NCBI RefSeq assembly: GCF_023008545.1 | Contig: NZ_CP095397.1 | Coordinates: 3,213,199-3,277,198 of the forward strand | From: Natribaculum luteum | Lineage (GTDB): Archaea > Halobacteriota > Halobacteria > Halobacteriales > Natrialbaceae | DNA: 64,000 bases | Reading direction: 5' to 3' | Shown: in pieces, positions 46,450 through 56,334 of the stretch | How the letters are laid out: each line of letters opens with the position of its first letter | How positions within the stretch are numbered: the stretch's first letter is position 1 | The notes under the pieces: model-generated | What the model was told of the DNA's origin: nothing | Database searches by the model: none | Seen by the model: the letters and a program-made list of their open reading frames with translations, nothing else | Translations under genes and position numbers: made by a program

Positions 46450-47880
46450 TCAGGCGACGAACGGCGGCGACGACGCGGGCAGCGAGAGGATCCACAGGCT
46501 ACAGACCGTGTACCAGATCATGACGACGACGAACGGGTACTGGCTCCGGATCGCCTGGAGGCGGCCGGGAAACCGGTCGAAGGCGGTCGCGTGGGCCGTC
46601 CAGATCGCGAGCAGGTGCCCGCAGACGACGGTGGCTACCTCGAGCGCGCCGACCCACGCGGGGAGCGCGAGCGTAGTCGGATTGACCGGTGGCGCGAGCG
46701 GGTTCGCCGCAGTGGCGACGAGCGCGGGAGCGAGGTTGAGCGAGAACGCGACGTAGTGGGCGAGGTGGTATCCAGCGGCGATCGCGAGCAGCGGCGGCGC
46801 GAACCGAACCGCGAGGACGCGACCGGTGAGGTAGGTCGGTGCCGTCCGCCTGGTGGCGACGGCCGCGAACAGGTATCCTCCGAGAAAGAGCGCGTAGCCG
46901 ACGCACAAAACGAGGAGGTACGCGCTGCGCGGTGGCACGCCCGCGAACACGACCGCCTCGATCGTCCGCGCTCCCGGCGGCGTGACGACGAACCCGCTGA
47001 ACGTCAGCTCCCAGACGATCAGCAGGACGAACGCGACCTCGCTCGAGTCGGCGACGACGTCCGGTCGGCGAAGCCACGATCCGGGCAGGACGAGTCGGTA
47101 TCCGCCGTCGTCGCGCTGGATCGGCGCGACCGAACCGTAGAGTCGAAAGAGGACGGCCAGCGGATCGCCGTGACGAAACCACGCCTCGGGCGAGAACGCG
47201 AGCGCCCCGGCGACCGCGTAACCGGCGTAACAGAGCGCGAACAGCGCGAGCGCCTCGGGGTCTGTCGTGATCGGGAGGACGAGTTCGAGCCAGACGAGCG
47301 CGAACAGCCCGGCCACTGCGGGCCAGGTACGGAGCCGATCGGGATACTCGAGCGCGTCGGAGAGTCGATCGGGAACGACGGCATCCGCTGCAGTCGCGAC
47401 CGTCCGGAACGGATCGACCGTCGGCCAGGGATCGACGACGAGGACGGCGACGATCGGGAGCAGCGATCGGACGCCGACGAACGTCACGAGAACGGCGAGG
47501 TTCGCGGTCGGTACCGGCGGGCCGACCAGTCCGACGAAGACGACGGCCGCGAAGAGAGCGACGCCGCCCGTCCTGCCGAGAAGCGCGCTGAATCGGCGAG
47601 TCGAGCGCGTCTCGCGAGGGCCGAACAGAGGAACCGACCACTCGTGGATCGCGTCGACGAACGTCCGATCGGTCACGAGGGCGGCGAGGAGTCCGGACGC
47701 GCCGATCGCAGTGCCGCCGGTGAGGAGGTAGAGCCACGTCGGCACCTCGAGGTCGCGCTGGTCGCCGAGGCCTGCCGCGACGTTCGACGCGGTTGCGGTG
47801 TCCGCGAACGCGACTGCGCCGAGTACGGCGGCTCCAAGCGTACCGACCGCGACCGAGACGCAAATTCCGTCGCGACGCAT
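46450..47880 (-). CDS. polytopic membrane protein of unknown function
   Basis: 476 residues with about 11 membrane segments. The second segment region reads VPTWLYLLTGGTAIGASGLLAALV, and later segments include GYHLAHYVAFSLN and VVCGHLLAIWTAH with membrane-embedded His residues that could bind heme or metal. I do not recognise a characterised family. It lies 145 bp upstream of the DUF7350 lipoprotein on the same strand and diverges from the Sco/TlpA/CcdA genes. The context suggests metal or heme transport linked to respiratory enzyme assembly; this is an inference. Confidence 0.7.
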   Translation of the reverse strand: MRRDGICVSVAVGTLGAAVLGAVAFADTATASNVAAGLGDQRDLEVPTWLYLLTGGTAIGASGLLAALVTDRTFVDAIHEWSVPLFGPRETRSTRRFSALLGRTGGVALFAAVVFVGLVGPPVPTANLAVLVTFVGVRSLLPIVAVLVVDPWPTVDPFRTVATAADAVVPDRLSDALEYPDRLRTWPAVAGLFALVWLELVLPITTDPEALALFALCYAGYAVAGALAFSPEAWFRHGDPLAVLFRLYGSVAPIQRDDGGYRLVLPGSWLRRPDVVADSSEVAFVLLIVWELTFSGFVVTPPGARTIEAVVFAGVPPRSAYLLVLCVGYALFLGGYLFAAVATRRTAPTYLTGRVLAVRFAPPLLAIAAGYHLAHYVAFSLNLAPALVATAANPLAPPVNPTTLALPAWVGALEVATVVCGHLLAIWTAHATAFDRFPGRLQAIRSQYPFVVVMIWYTVCSLWILSLPASSPPFVA

Positions 47881-48064
47881 TCACTGCGAGCGACGACGTC
47901 CAGTGTGGTCTATCTATCCCGTGGCTTCGCTGGCGGAGAGACGACCGGCGGTCGCGATCGACGGTCCGCAGCGTCGCTCGCTTCACCGGCATCGCTCGTT
48001 TCACCGGTGTCCGTTCGACGATAGAACCAACGAACACTTGGCCGCTCACTTCGTCGATTCGGGC

Positions 48065-48775
48065 ATGGACAGGCGTACGTACCTTCGTTCGCTGGGCGCG
48101 ACGGGTGCTGTCGCCGCGGCGGGTTGTCTCGAGTCGCTCCCGGGGACGGGCGGGAGCCAGACGGTTCTCGGTCCGCCGGAGAAGACTCGCGGCGATCCCG
48201 TCTATCCGATCCACGGCGAGGAGTTGCCGTCGTTCAGTCTGCCCGATCCGATCGCCGGCGAGGAAATCGCCTCGGAGCAGTTCGAGGGCGAGCGATCGCT
48301 GCTGGTGACGTTTCTCTACACGTCGTGTCCCGACGGCGTGTGTTCGGCGCTGCTGTTACGCTTGCGCCGGGCACAGGAAGCGGCCGCGGCGGGCGGCTAC
48401 GGCGACGACGTCGCGTTCCTCACGATGACAGTCGATCCGGAACGCGACACGGCAGACGTACTTCGTTCGTACGCCGACGAACGGGGTGCCGACCCCGAGG
48501 CGGACAACTGGCACTTCCTGCGCCCGAAGAGCTACGAGGCCGCACGGGATCTGCTCGAGGAGAAGTTCGGGGTGGTCGTCGAGAAAGTCGACCCCGAGAA
48601 CGTCGAGGGCCACGAGAATCACGGCAGCCTCGAGTATCTGTTCGCACACGTCAGTCTGATCTTGCTGGTCAACGAGCGCGGAATCGTCGAGCGTGCCTAC
48701 CAGAACGTGACGGCTCCCTCGGGCGTCGAGCCGTCGGAACTCGTCTCCGACCTCGAAACGGTGGTGAACGGGTAG
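48065..48775 (+). CDS. Sco1/SenC/PrrC-family copper chaperone lipoprotein
   Basis: 236 residues from ATG 48065. A Tat/lipobox signal (MDRRTYLRSLGATGAVAAAGCLE) precedes a thioredoxin-fold domain with the Sco copper motif TSCPDGVCSALL (CxxxC) and, much later, LFAHVSLILLVN whose His completes the Cu site. The helical insertion between them fits the family. Sco proteins deliver or reduce copper for the CuA site of cytochrome oxidase, and CuA is also present in N2O reductase. The stop is one base before the next ATG, so it is in an operon with the TlpA-like and CcdA genes. Confidence 0.9.
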   Translation: MDRRTYLRSLGATGAVAAAGCLESLPGTGGSQTVLGPPEKTRGDPVYPIHGEELPSFSLPDPIAGEEIASEQFEGERSLLVTFLYTSCPDGVCSALLLRLRRAQEAAAAGGYGDDVAFLTMTVDPERDTADVLRSYADERGADPEADNWHFLRPKSYEAARDLLEEKFGVVVEKVDPENVEGHENHGSLEYLFAHVSLILLVNERGIVERAYQNVTAPSGVEPSELVSDLETVVNG

Positions 48776-48776
48776 T

Positions 48777-49364
48777 ATGCGCCGCCGAGACGTCCTCGCT
48801 GGCGTCGGCAGCCTGGGCGTGATCGGTGCCGCTGGCGTCCTCGCCACGCGCGGCCCGTCCGCCCTCGAGGTCGACGATCAGGGCAACGGAGGATCGGGAG
48901 ACGAGTCCGCCGACCCGGCCTCGGCCGACCCACTCGAGATCGAGACGATCGACGCGCCAGGGAGCGAGGCGGGGACGATGCGCGTCCCCGGCGACGGGCT
49001 GATGCTGATCGACTTCTTCGCGACCTGGTGTACGATCTGTGAGTCACAGATGCCCCACCTCGCCGACGCGAGAGCGGAGGTCGACGACGACGTCGCGTTC
49101 CTGTCGGTGACGAACGAACCGGTCGGTCGGTCGCTCTCGCGCGAGGACGTCGCCGACTGGTGGGTCGAACACGACGGCAACTGGCCGGTCGGCCTCGATC
49201 CGACGGTCGAACTCGCCGAACGCTACGACGCCCTCCAGTACCCGACGACGATCATCATCGACGCCGACGGCGCGGTCCGGTGGTACAACACCGGTCGAAA
49301 GAGCGTCGACGACCTCCTCGAGGCCGTCGAGACCGCACGCGCGGAAACGGGGACGGAGGCATAA
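48777..49364 (+). CDS. TlpA/ResA-like thiol-disulfide oxidoreductase
   Basis: 195 residues. A twin-arginine-like signal (MRRRDVLAGVGSLGVIGAAG) is followed by a thioredoxin domain with active site FFATWCTICESQMPHL (CxxC) and the cis-Pro loop LQYPTTIIIDADG. It would reduce disulfides in exported apoproteins such as Sco or cytochromes, taking electrons from the CcdA protein encoded next. It starts one base after the Sco stop and ends three bases before the ccdA ATG. Confidence 0.9.
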   Translation: MRRRDVLAGVGSLGVIGAAGVLATRGPSALEVDDQGNGGSGDESADPASADPLEIETIDAPGSEAGTMRVPGDGLMLIDFFATWCTICESQMPHLADARAEVDDDVAFLSVTNEPVGRSLSREDVADWWVEHDGNWPVGLDPTVELAERYDALQYPTTIIIDADGAVRWYNTGRKSVDDLLEAVETARAETGTEA

Positions 49365-49367
49365 CCG

Positions 49368-50042
49368 ATGGTCGACGCGTCGATCACACCGACGCTGGCG
49401 TTCGCGTTCACCGCCGGCCTCGCGACGTTCTTCTCGCCGTGTGCGTACCCGCTGTTGCCGGGGTACGTTGGCTTTTACGTGAGCCAGACCGACGGCGAGG
49501 AGGCGTCGCTGGGGGGTGCGGTCTCGCGTGGGCTGATCGCGGGGACGGGCGTGCTCGCGACGTTTACGCTGCTTGCGGGCGTGACGTTCTGGGTCGGCCA
49601 CGCGACGCTCTCGAACGTCGCCATCTTCGAGCCGATCGTCGGCGGCTTCCTCGTCGTCTTCGGCGTCCTCGTCGCCGTCGACCGGGCCCCCTCGCTCTCC
49701 GTGACGCTCCCGAAACGGCGCTCGAGCGTGGCCGGCTTCGGCATCTTCGGGGCGGGCTACGCGCTCGCGGCGGCGGCCTGCGTCGCACCGATGTTTCTGG
49801 CGGTCGTCGGACGGGCGATCTCGCTGTCGACGGCGGAGGCGACGCTCGTGCTGGCGACGTACGCTGGTGCGATGGCACTGTTGATGGTCTCGGTGACGGT
49901 CGCGACCGGGATGGGCCTGCTCGCCAGTGCCGGGAGTCTCGCGGCGTACGCGGGGACGATCAAGCGGATCGCCGGCGTCGTGATGGCGATCGCCGGCATC
50001 GGCCAGCTCTACGTCGCGTTCTTCGTCTCTGCGGCCGCCTAG
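49368..50042 (+). CDS. ccdA: CcdA-type thiol-transport membrane protein
   Basis: 224 residues with six membrane segments. The first contains FFSPCAYPLLPGYVGFY, with the conserved Cys and Pro residues of CcdA/DsbD; the fourth contains AAAACVAPMFLAVVG with the partner Cys. It passes reducing equivalents from cytoplasmic thioredoxin to exported thiol proteins. Third gene of the Sco-TlpA-CcdA operon, a plausible copper-site maturation module for the neighbouring copper proteins. Confidence 0.92.
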   Translation: MVDASITPTLAFAFTAGLATFFSPCAYPLLPGYVGFYVSQTDGEEASLGGAVSRGLIAGTGVLATFTLLAGVTFWVGHATLSNVAIFEPIVGGFLVVFGVLVAVDRAPSLSVTLPKRRSSVAGFGIFGAGYALAAAACVAPMFLAVVGRAISLSTAEATLVLATYAGAMALLMVSVTVATGMGLLASAGSLAAYAGTIKRIAGVVMAIAGIGQLYVAFFVSAAA

Positions 50043-50266
50043 AGCAGACCGGTTTTCGTCCGCTGCTCGAGACTCTGGCGAGTTCCAATCGGTCGCTACT
50101 CGCCGATACGCTGTCGATACTTAACCGCTCGCCGACGTGAGTCACGTCTCGACGTGACTTCTCACGCCGTTGCGGTGCCGACGGGAACGACCTCTCGAGT
50201 CCGGCCGCAGCCTCGAGTACGGTCGGCCCGGCGCGGACTCGTCTTCGCGACCGAGGTGATCGCTCC

Positions 50267-53200
50267 GTGAGCGGGAGTCGCCCCGTCGCCGTCGGCGACG
50301 TCGTCCGCGTGCTCGTGGTCGGCGACTCGACGCGGACCGACGACGCGACGGCGACACTCGAGGCGGCCTTTTCAGGGCCGTCGGTTCTGACCGCGCGAAC
50401 GACGACGACCGCGCTGGATCGGCTCGCGGACGAGGACGTCCACTGCGTCGTCTGCGACCTCGAGTCGGACGCGGCGGAGACGGCGACCGTCGAGACGATC
50501 CGGGAACAGGTTCCCGACCTCCCTGTCCTCGCGCTGGTCGACGACGGTGCTGCCGACGCGCTCGAGGCGGGTGCGACCGACGTGCTGTCCTCGGACGATC
50601 CACCGGCGGTCGTCGCCGCTCGAGTCAGACACGCCGTCGAACGATTCCGTCTGTCTTCGAGAGCGACCGAAGGAGGGCGGTACCGGGCGGTGCTCGACGC
50701 GTCGAACGCGCTCGTGGTCGTCGTCGACGAAGACGGCGACGTCGCGTACGCGAGTCCGTCGATCGAGTCGGAGACGGGCTACACGCCCGACGACCTCGAG
50801 CGCGGAGACCTCTCGCGGTTCGTCCACCCGAACGACCGCGAGGACGTCAGCGAGATGGTCGCCGAGGTGACGTCGGGGTCGCTCGGCGCGACCGCTCGCT
50901 CGACCGCCAGAATCGCGCGCGTCGACGGCACCTGGTACGTCTCGGACGTGACCGTCACGAACCGTCTCGACGATCCGGCCGTCGAGGGCGTCGTCGTCAC
51001 GATCACACCGACCGAACTCACGGAGGCAGCCGACGAACGGCTGCAGGCGGCGATCGACCGGCTGGATCGTCCCTTCTTCGCGCTCGGTTCGAACTGGGAA
51101 CTGACGGAGGTCAACGAGGTGGCGCGGCGGCTGTTCGATCAGCCCGTCGGCGAACTCGTCGGGACTGTCGTCTGGGAACTCCTGCCGGAGTCGGTCGCCG
51201 GGACGTTCTACGAGCGATTCCACGAGGCACAGACGACCGACGACGTCGTCGAGTTCGAGACGGCGTATCCGCCCCTCGAGACGCGACTCGAGGTGACGGT
51301 CTACCCCTCGGAGTCGGGCGTCACGGTCTCCGCGCGCGAGGTGGCCGCAGGCGAGGGACGGGATCGCCTCGACCTGTTCGAGTCGGTCGTCGACGCGCTC
51401 GAGGACGGCGTGTTCGTCGTCGAGGGAACGGCTATCTCGCTGGCGAACGCGGCGGTCTTCGATCTGGTAGACGCCGACACCGTGGTCGGTCGTGACCTGG
51501 CCGACCTGTTCGACGACGACCTCGCCGAGTCGATCCACGAGCGCGCTCTCTCGCCCGTTCGGCTGGGAGAGCCGATCGAGACGACGATCAGCGACGAGCG
51601 ACCTGTCGCCATCTCGGTGACGCCGCTTCCGGAGGCCGACCGGGCCGTCTGTGTAATCCGCGACGCGACGGACCGAGTGGCCGTCCGGGCGGCGCTGTCG
51701 ACGATCCGTGAGTTCCGGGGCGTCCTCGTCGACGCCGAATCCCGACCGGAGATCTACCAGGCGGTCGTCGACGCCGTCGCCGAGGTGCTCGCGGTGGACG
51801 TCGTCGGCGGATACCTGCGCGACGACGACAGCCTCAAACCGACTACGTTCGCGACCCCCGGCGTCGACGAGTCGTCGGCGCTCGAACTTCCGACCCTCGA
51901 GGTCGGCGAGACGGCCCTCGCCGAGGCATTCGAGACTGGCGACGCGTCAGTACACGACCGATCGGCCCTCGAGTCGCTCTTCGACGGCGTCGGGGTCCGC
52001 GCCGAACGCGTCCTCGTCGTCCCTGTCGGTGACGACGGCGTCGTGATCGCGACGACGACCGATCCGACGGCCTTCGGCGACCGCGAGGTCGAGTTCGTCG
52101 AGACGGTCGCCGTCCTTGCCGCCGTCACGGTAACGCGACTCGAGCGCGAGCGCGACCTCTCCCGGCAGTCGGCGCGCCTCGATCGCCTCGCCGCGATCGA
52201 CGAGCGAAAGCGTGCCATCACGCGTCGGCTCGTCCGGGCCGACACGCGCGAGGAGATCGAACGGTTCGTCTGCAAGGAACTGGCCGCGATCGACTGGCTC
52301 GCACTGGTCTGGATCGGCGAGGTCGACGTCGCGACCGAGACGGTCTCGCCGCGTGCGTGGGCGGGCGAGGCCGACGACTACCTCGAGGCGATCACTGTCG
52401 ACCTCGACCAGGATGGGGAACCTGCAGGCCGCGTTGCGGCCACCCGGGACGTGATCGAGATCGAGAACGTCGTTGGCGAGGATCGGAACCTCGAGTGGCG
52501 ACGAGCGGCGCTCGATCGCGAGTTCGGCTCGGTTCTCGGCGTCCCGCTCGCGTACGACGGGTCGATCTACGGCACGCTCACCGCGTACGCCGATCGGCCG
52601 GCCGTGTTCGACGGCACTCGAGATGCGTTCGTCGAGCTGGGTGAGACGATCGCCTACGCGATCAACGCCGTCGAGACCAGGCGGGCATTGCTGGTCGACG
52701 GCGTCACCGAACTCGAACTCGCGATAGACGACGAGGACGACCCGCTCGCCGCCCTCACCCGGCGTGTAGATTGCACGCTCGAGCTGGAGACCGTCGTCCC
52801 CCTGTCGTCGAACCGGGCGACAGTTTTCGCCACCGTTTCGGACGCGCCGGCGGACGCGGTTCGCGACGCCGCTGTCGACCTCGAGTCGGTCGCGTCGGTG
52901 CGGTCGATCGCCGAGCGGGACGACGAGTCGCTGTTCGAACTGACGCTCGAGGCGGAGACGATCGCGACGACGGTCGCAGACCACGGCGGCGTCGTTCGGT
53001 CGGTGTCGGCCGCCGCCGAGCGGACGCGACTCGTCGTCGAACTCCCGCGCGGGGCGGACGTTCGGGCGTTCGTCCAGCGGCTTCGACGCGACCGGCCGAC
53101 GGAACTGCTCGTCCGGCACGAACGCGACCGGTCGACCTGGACGAGACGCGCGTTTCGCGACGAACTCCGGGATCGGCTCACCGATCAGCAACTGCAGGCG

Positions 53201-53377
53201 CTCGAGGCCGCGTACTACGGCGGCTTCTTCGAGTGGCCTCGCGAGAGCACTGGCGAGGAGATAGCCAGCTCGCTCGGCGTCTCGCAGCCGACGTTCAATC
53301 GGCACTTTCGGACGGCCGAACGGAAGCTGTACACGCTACTGTTCGACGAGGGGACCGTCGGAAGCGACCGGGAATAA
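50267..53377 (+). CDS. large HTH-10/BAT sensor-regulator with PAS and GAF domains
   Basis: 1036 residues from a GTG. Order: receiver-like domain (about 10-125) without a clear phosphorylation site, PAS (140-250), two more PAS-like units (260-480), GAF-like region (490-630), a second GAF (640-800), BAT domain (810-960) and C-terminal HTH-10 (LTDQQLQALEAAYYGGFFEWPRESTGEEIA, SLGVSQPTFNRHFRTAERK). It has the same layout as the regulator at 21237 but is longer. A one-component regulator with several ligand or redox inputs. It lies 224 bp after ccdA. Confidence 0.87.
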   Translation: MSGSRPVAVGDVVRVLVVGDSTRTDDATATLEAAFSGPSVLTARTTTTALDRLADEDVHCVVCDLESDAAETATVETIREQVPDLPVLALVDDGAADALEAGATDVLSSDDPPAVVAARVRHAVERFRLSSRATEGGRYRAVLDASNALVVVVDEDGDVAYASPSIESETGYTPDDLERGDLSRFVHPNDREDVSEMVAEVTSGSLGATARSTARIARVDGTWYVSDVTVTNRLDDPAVEGVVVTITPTELTEAADERLQAAIDRLDRPFFALGSNWELTEVNEVARRLFDQPVGELVGTVVWELLPESVAGTFYERFHEAQTTDDVVEFETAYPPLETRLEVTVYPSESGVTVSAREVAAGEGRDRLDLFESVVDALEDGVFVVEGTAISLANAAVFDLVDADTVVGRDLADLFDDDLAESIHERALSPVRLGEPIETTISDERPVAISVTPLPEADRAVCVIRDATDRVAVRAALSTIREFRGVLVDAESRPEIYQAVVDAVAEVLAVDVVGGYLRDDDSLKPTTFATPGVDESSALELPTLEVGETALAEAFETGDASVHDRSALESLFDGVGVRAERVLVVPVGDDGVVIATTTDPTAFGDREVEFVETVAVLAAVTVTRLERERDLSRQSARLDRLAAIDERKRAITRRLVRADTREEIERFVCKELAAIDWLALVWIGEVDVATETVSPRAWAGEADDYLEAITVDLDQDGEPAGRVAATRDVIEIENVVGEDRNLEWRRAALDREFGSVLGVPLAYDGSIYGTLTAYADRPAVFDGTRDAFVELGETIAYAINAVETRRALLVDGVTELELAIDDEDDPLAALTRRVDCTLELETVVPLSSNRATVFATVSDAPADAVRDAAVDLESVASVRSIAERDDESLFELTLEAETIATTVADHGGVVRSVSAAAERTRLVVELPRGADVRAFVQRLRRDRPTELLVRHERDRSTWTRRAFRDELRDRLTDQQLQALEAAYYGGFFEWPRESTGEEIASSLGVSQPTFNRHFRTAERKLYTLLFDEGTVGSDRE

Positions 53378-53619
53378 GACGATATTTCGCGACGAACTCC
53401 GGGATCGCGCCAACGTCGTCCGGGTAAATACTGTATTTCTCTGCCGTTTCGACGTTCTCGATCGTTGATTCGTGAATACATATAGCGTCAGTTCGGACGA
53501 CAGTTTACGTGTGTAGCGTGACGTTCCAGATACCGGGGATGACAAGGGAAGAAACGAATGCGTGTGTCCCCTGTAAGTAGTGATTACCGCGGCCACCCGG
53601 GCTGGGCGGTGGTGGTATC

Positions 53620-54312
53620 GTGAGTACTGACGCCGTTGGCTCCGAGCGAGTAGTCCTCCGGTCGCGTGCTGAGGGAGGGATCGTCGCCGAAATCCGTCTC
53701 GATCACCCCGATCTCTTTCTCCGCCCGACCATTCGCCGGGCACCTGACGTCACGATCGAGCCGGAGTATCGGACGGCCGTCGAGCCGGACCGGACGCTGC
53801 TGTACGTCACCGCCTACGGGAACGCGTTCGACGACTTCGAGGCGGCCGTCGACGTCGACCCGACCGTCACCGATCCGGTTTTGCTCGACCGCTACCCCGA
53901 TCGGCGGGTCTACCGCGTCGAACTCACCGACCGCGCGATCACGTACACGCCGAAGACGGCCGAGATCGGCGGCCGAGTCCTCGAGTGTACGAGCTGTCGC
54001 GACGGGTGGATCGTCCAGCTCCGGCTGCCGGACAGGGAGGCGCTCGTGGCGTTCAACGAGTACTGCCGGGAACGGGACGTTACCTTCCAGGTCAACCACT
54101 TACAGCAAGCCGACGACGGGGAAGACGGCGTCGTCGGCCTCACCACGAAACAACAGGAGCTGCTCACCGTCGCCTACGAGGAGGGCTACTTCGAAGTCCC
54201 GCGGGGGATCTCACAGAGCGAACTGGCGGAGCGACTGGACGTCTCGAAGTCCGCGATCTCCCAGCGCCTGCGCCGAGCGCTCGCCGAACTCTGCCGCGAG
54301 ACGCTCACGTAG
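53620..54312 (+). CDS. HTH-10 (BAT-type) transcriptional regulator
   Basis: 230 residues from a GTG: an N-terminal BAT-like alpha/beta domain (about 5-155) with a CTSCRDGW pair of Cys, then C-terminal HTH-10 (LTTKQQELLTVAYEEGYFEVPRGISQSELA, LDVSKSAISQRLRRALAEL). Such short members control stress and metabolic genes in haloarchaea. The Cys pair could sense redox or metal; that is a guess from sequence. Confidence 0.85.
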   Translation: MSTDAVGSERVVLRSRAEGGIVAEIRLDHPDLFLRPTIRRAPDVTIEPEYRTAVEPDRTLLYVTAYGNAFDDFEAAVDVDPTVTDPVLLDRYPDRRVYRVELTDRAITYTPKTAEIGGRVLECTSCRDGWIVQLRLPDREALVAFNEYCRERDVTFQVNHLQQADDGEDGVVGLTTKQQELLTVAYEEGYFEVPRGISQSELAERLDVSKSAISQRLRRALAELCRETLT

Positions 54313-54470
54313 GCGCGAACGAAACGTACTTTACCCGCGCGGTCGAACTACCGACCTGACTTTCCGGTTCCTCCCGTTCGTCTCCGTTCGAGGCTATCGC
54401 CGATCGACAGATCCTTTCGCCGTCTGCCGACGAGAACGGCCCCTCGCGCCAGCTGGAACCACTTTCCACC

Positions 54471-55124
54471 ATGACCTCCACGAACCATCGACCGACGCTG
54501 GGTGAATCGACAGTCGACGACCGGTCGCTTCCGGCCGATCTCCCGCCAGGAGCGACGATACTCGTCGCCGTCCCCGACTCGATCGAGCTTCCCTCGCTCC
54601 CACTCGAGTTACTCGCCCGGTACGCCGCACCCGAGGACTGTGCGATCTGTGTGACGAGCCGCCAGGGGGAGACGGCTACACTCGAGCCGACGATCGAGCA
54701 CCTCACACGCGAGCACGTTGCTGGCGTGGGCGTCGTCGACACGACGGCGGGTGAACGGTTGACCGCCCTCTACCGTCCGGTGCCGACGGTTTACACGCCC
54801 GTTCCGGGCGACATCGAGCGGACGACGGTCGCCCTCTCGGAACTCCAGCAGTCGTTTCCCTGTTCCGACCGGTTGCACCTGTCGATCACGTCGCTCTCGC
54901 CGATCGTCGAAGACGTCGACAGGTCGGCTGCGGCCGTCCTCGAGTCGTTTCTGACGGCGATCGACCGCGGCGATGGCGTCGCGACGGTCGGCCTCGAGTA
55001 CACCCGCCACGACGCGGAGACGATGGATTCGCTCTCGGCAGTCGTCGACGGCGTCGTCTGGGTGGAACCACAGCCGGACGGCGGGCTCGCACTCGAGTAT
55101 CGGTCGGCGAGAAGTCGTCGGTGA
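54471..55124 (+). CDS. DUF7504 (RecA/KaiC-like) protein
   Basis: 217 residues. It has the haloarchaeal DUF7504 pattern: LPPGATILVAVPDSIELPSLPLELLARYA (degenerate P-loop region without GK[ST]), DRLHLSITSLSPIVEDVDRSAAAVLESFL and VATVGLEYTRHDAETMDSLSAVVDGVV. The fold is RecA-like, but nucleotide binding is doubtful. DUF7504 genes commonly sit next to HTH-10 regulators, as here. Confidence 0.75.
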   Translation: MTSTNHRPTLGESTVDDRSLPADLPPGATILVAVPDSIELPSLPLELLARYAAPEDCAICVTSRQGETATLEPTIEHLTREHVAGVGVVDTTAGERLTALYRPVPTVYTPVPGDIERTTVALSELQQSFPCSDRLHLSITSLSPIVEDVDRSAAAVLESFLTAIDRGDGVATVGLEYTRHDAETMDSLSAVVDGVVWVEPQPDGGLALEYRSARSRR

Positions 55125-55143
55125 CGTGTGCGTGCGCCGAGGG

Positions 55144-55326
55144 TTAGTCGTCGTCGCGATCTTTCATCGCGCCGAGCTGTGAGACCAGTTCGTCGGTCGA
55201 CGCGTTGGACTCGAAGGTCATCTCTCCCTCGTGTGCGTTCTCGTGTACGTTGACGGCTTCGACGTCCTCGTCGTCGGTGGCGGTCTGCTGTTGCTGCTCG
55301 GATTCGTCGTAGCTACCAAAACCCAT
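55144..55326 (-). CDS. DUF5786 small acidic protein
   Basis: 60 residues, MGFGSYDESEQQQQTATDDED start and a conserved ENAHEGEMTFESNASTDELVSQLGAMKD tail, matching the haloarchaeal DUF5786 family. Cytoplasmic, function unknown. It converges on the DUF7504 gene 19 bp away. Confidence 0.85.
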   Translation of the reverse strand: MGFGSYDESEQQQQTATDDEDVEAVNVHENAHEGEMTFESNASTDELVSQLGAMKDRDDD

Positions 55327-55442
55327 ACTCCAGTTAGCGGGAACGCGAACAAAGAAGCTTCGATTGCTGACGGACGACCGATCCCACTCGACTGTCCGTG
55401 ACGATGCAAAAACATATCACTGACAATTTGAAACAAACACGC

Positions 55443-55835
55443 ATGTCAGACGATACCTCGAACACACTCGTCAACGCGGTCGTCGGCGCAGTCGTGACCG
55501 TCGTCCTGTCGTTTCTGGCGTTCTCGCCGATCGTCGGCGGTGCCGTGGCGGGCTATCTCGAGCGGCGAGACGGTCTCCGCGTGGGTGCGATCTCGGGCGC
55601 AATCGCCGCGATTCCACTGGTGACACTGGCGTTTCTGTTCGTCGGGTTCTTCGGGTTCTTCGCGACCGGTGCACCAGGGTTCTTCGTCTTCTTCGCGGCG
55701 ATCGCACTTCCGTTCGGGTTGCTGTACTCGATCGGACTGAGTGCGCTCGGTGGCTACGTCGGTGTCTATCTCGCCGACGAGTTCCGCGACGACCTGGATC
55801 GGCCGTCCGCTCGTTCCCCGCACGATCGCAGGTGA
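55443..55835 (+). CDS. DUF5518 membrane protein
   Basis: 130 residues from ATG 55443 with four membrane segments: LVNAVVGAVVTVVLSFLAF, SPIVGGAVAGYLE, the Phe/Gly-rich FLFVGFFGFFATG and GLLYSIGLSALGGYVGVYLA. This Gly-zipper layout matches DUF5518, common in haloarchaea. Function unknown. A longer frame from 55398 is less likely. Confidence 0.82.
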   Translation: MSDDTSNTLVNAVVGAVVTVVLSFLAFSPIVGGAVAGYLERRDGLRVGAISGAIAAIPLVTLAFLFVGFFGFFATGAPGFFVFFAAIALPFGLLYSIGLSALGGYVGVYLADEFRDDLDRPSARSPHDRR

Positions 55836-56139
55836 GGTCGTCTGCGCCGGCTCCGCTGGGGCCACTCGAGACGACGTAGGCGCTGCCCAACGGCTCGTTC
55901 GTACTGGTTTCCGGCCAGTTGGCTCCGCTTACGTTGCGAGTGGCTGGCTGTTCGCTCGACGTACGCCGTCGTCTCACAGTAGCCGTCCGCTCTCGGTCGG
56001 CCTCGCGCCGTGAAAGTGAACGCGCGTTTCGTTACGGACCGACAAACGACCGTATCCGCGACGCTTTCGAGGACACGTCCGACGAATGATGTAACCAGAT
56101 TACTTCGATGCTACCGTCCGTGTTAGCCCGTCTATAGTA

Positions 56140-56334
56140 ATGGGTCGAGCACCGCTGGATGCTATCATGTCAGTGCACCGCTTGCCGTCTCGACCGACGT
56201 TCACCGACGGTCGGCCGACTACGACGTGGGATCCAGCCGCTGCCGGTGTATCCGTCGCTTCGCCCTCTATCGACGTTGCCGTCTCTCGAGACGACTGGAA
56301 CGCGCTCGAACCGGTGACGGGGGTGAGTCCCTGA
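56140..56334 (+). CDS. possible short leader ORF overlapping glmS
   Basis: 64 codons whose TGA overlaps the glmS ATG (TGATG), with a TATATAG-like CTATAGTA just above its ATG. No homology is recognised, so it may be only a chance frame in the glmS leader. The overlap would allow coupled translation, which is the only positive evidence. Confidence 0.25.
   Translation: MGRAPLDAIMSVHRLPSRPTFTDGRPTTTWDPAAAGVSVASPSIDVAVSRDDWNALEPVTGVSP

Noticed and set aside
46420..48024. A 534-codon hydrophilic plus-strand frame
   Set aside because: It is antisense to a membrane protein gene; its extreme Arg/Asp/Glu content is the expected reflection of membrane codons.
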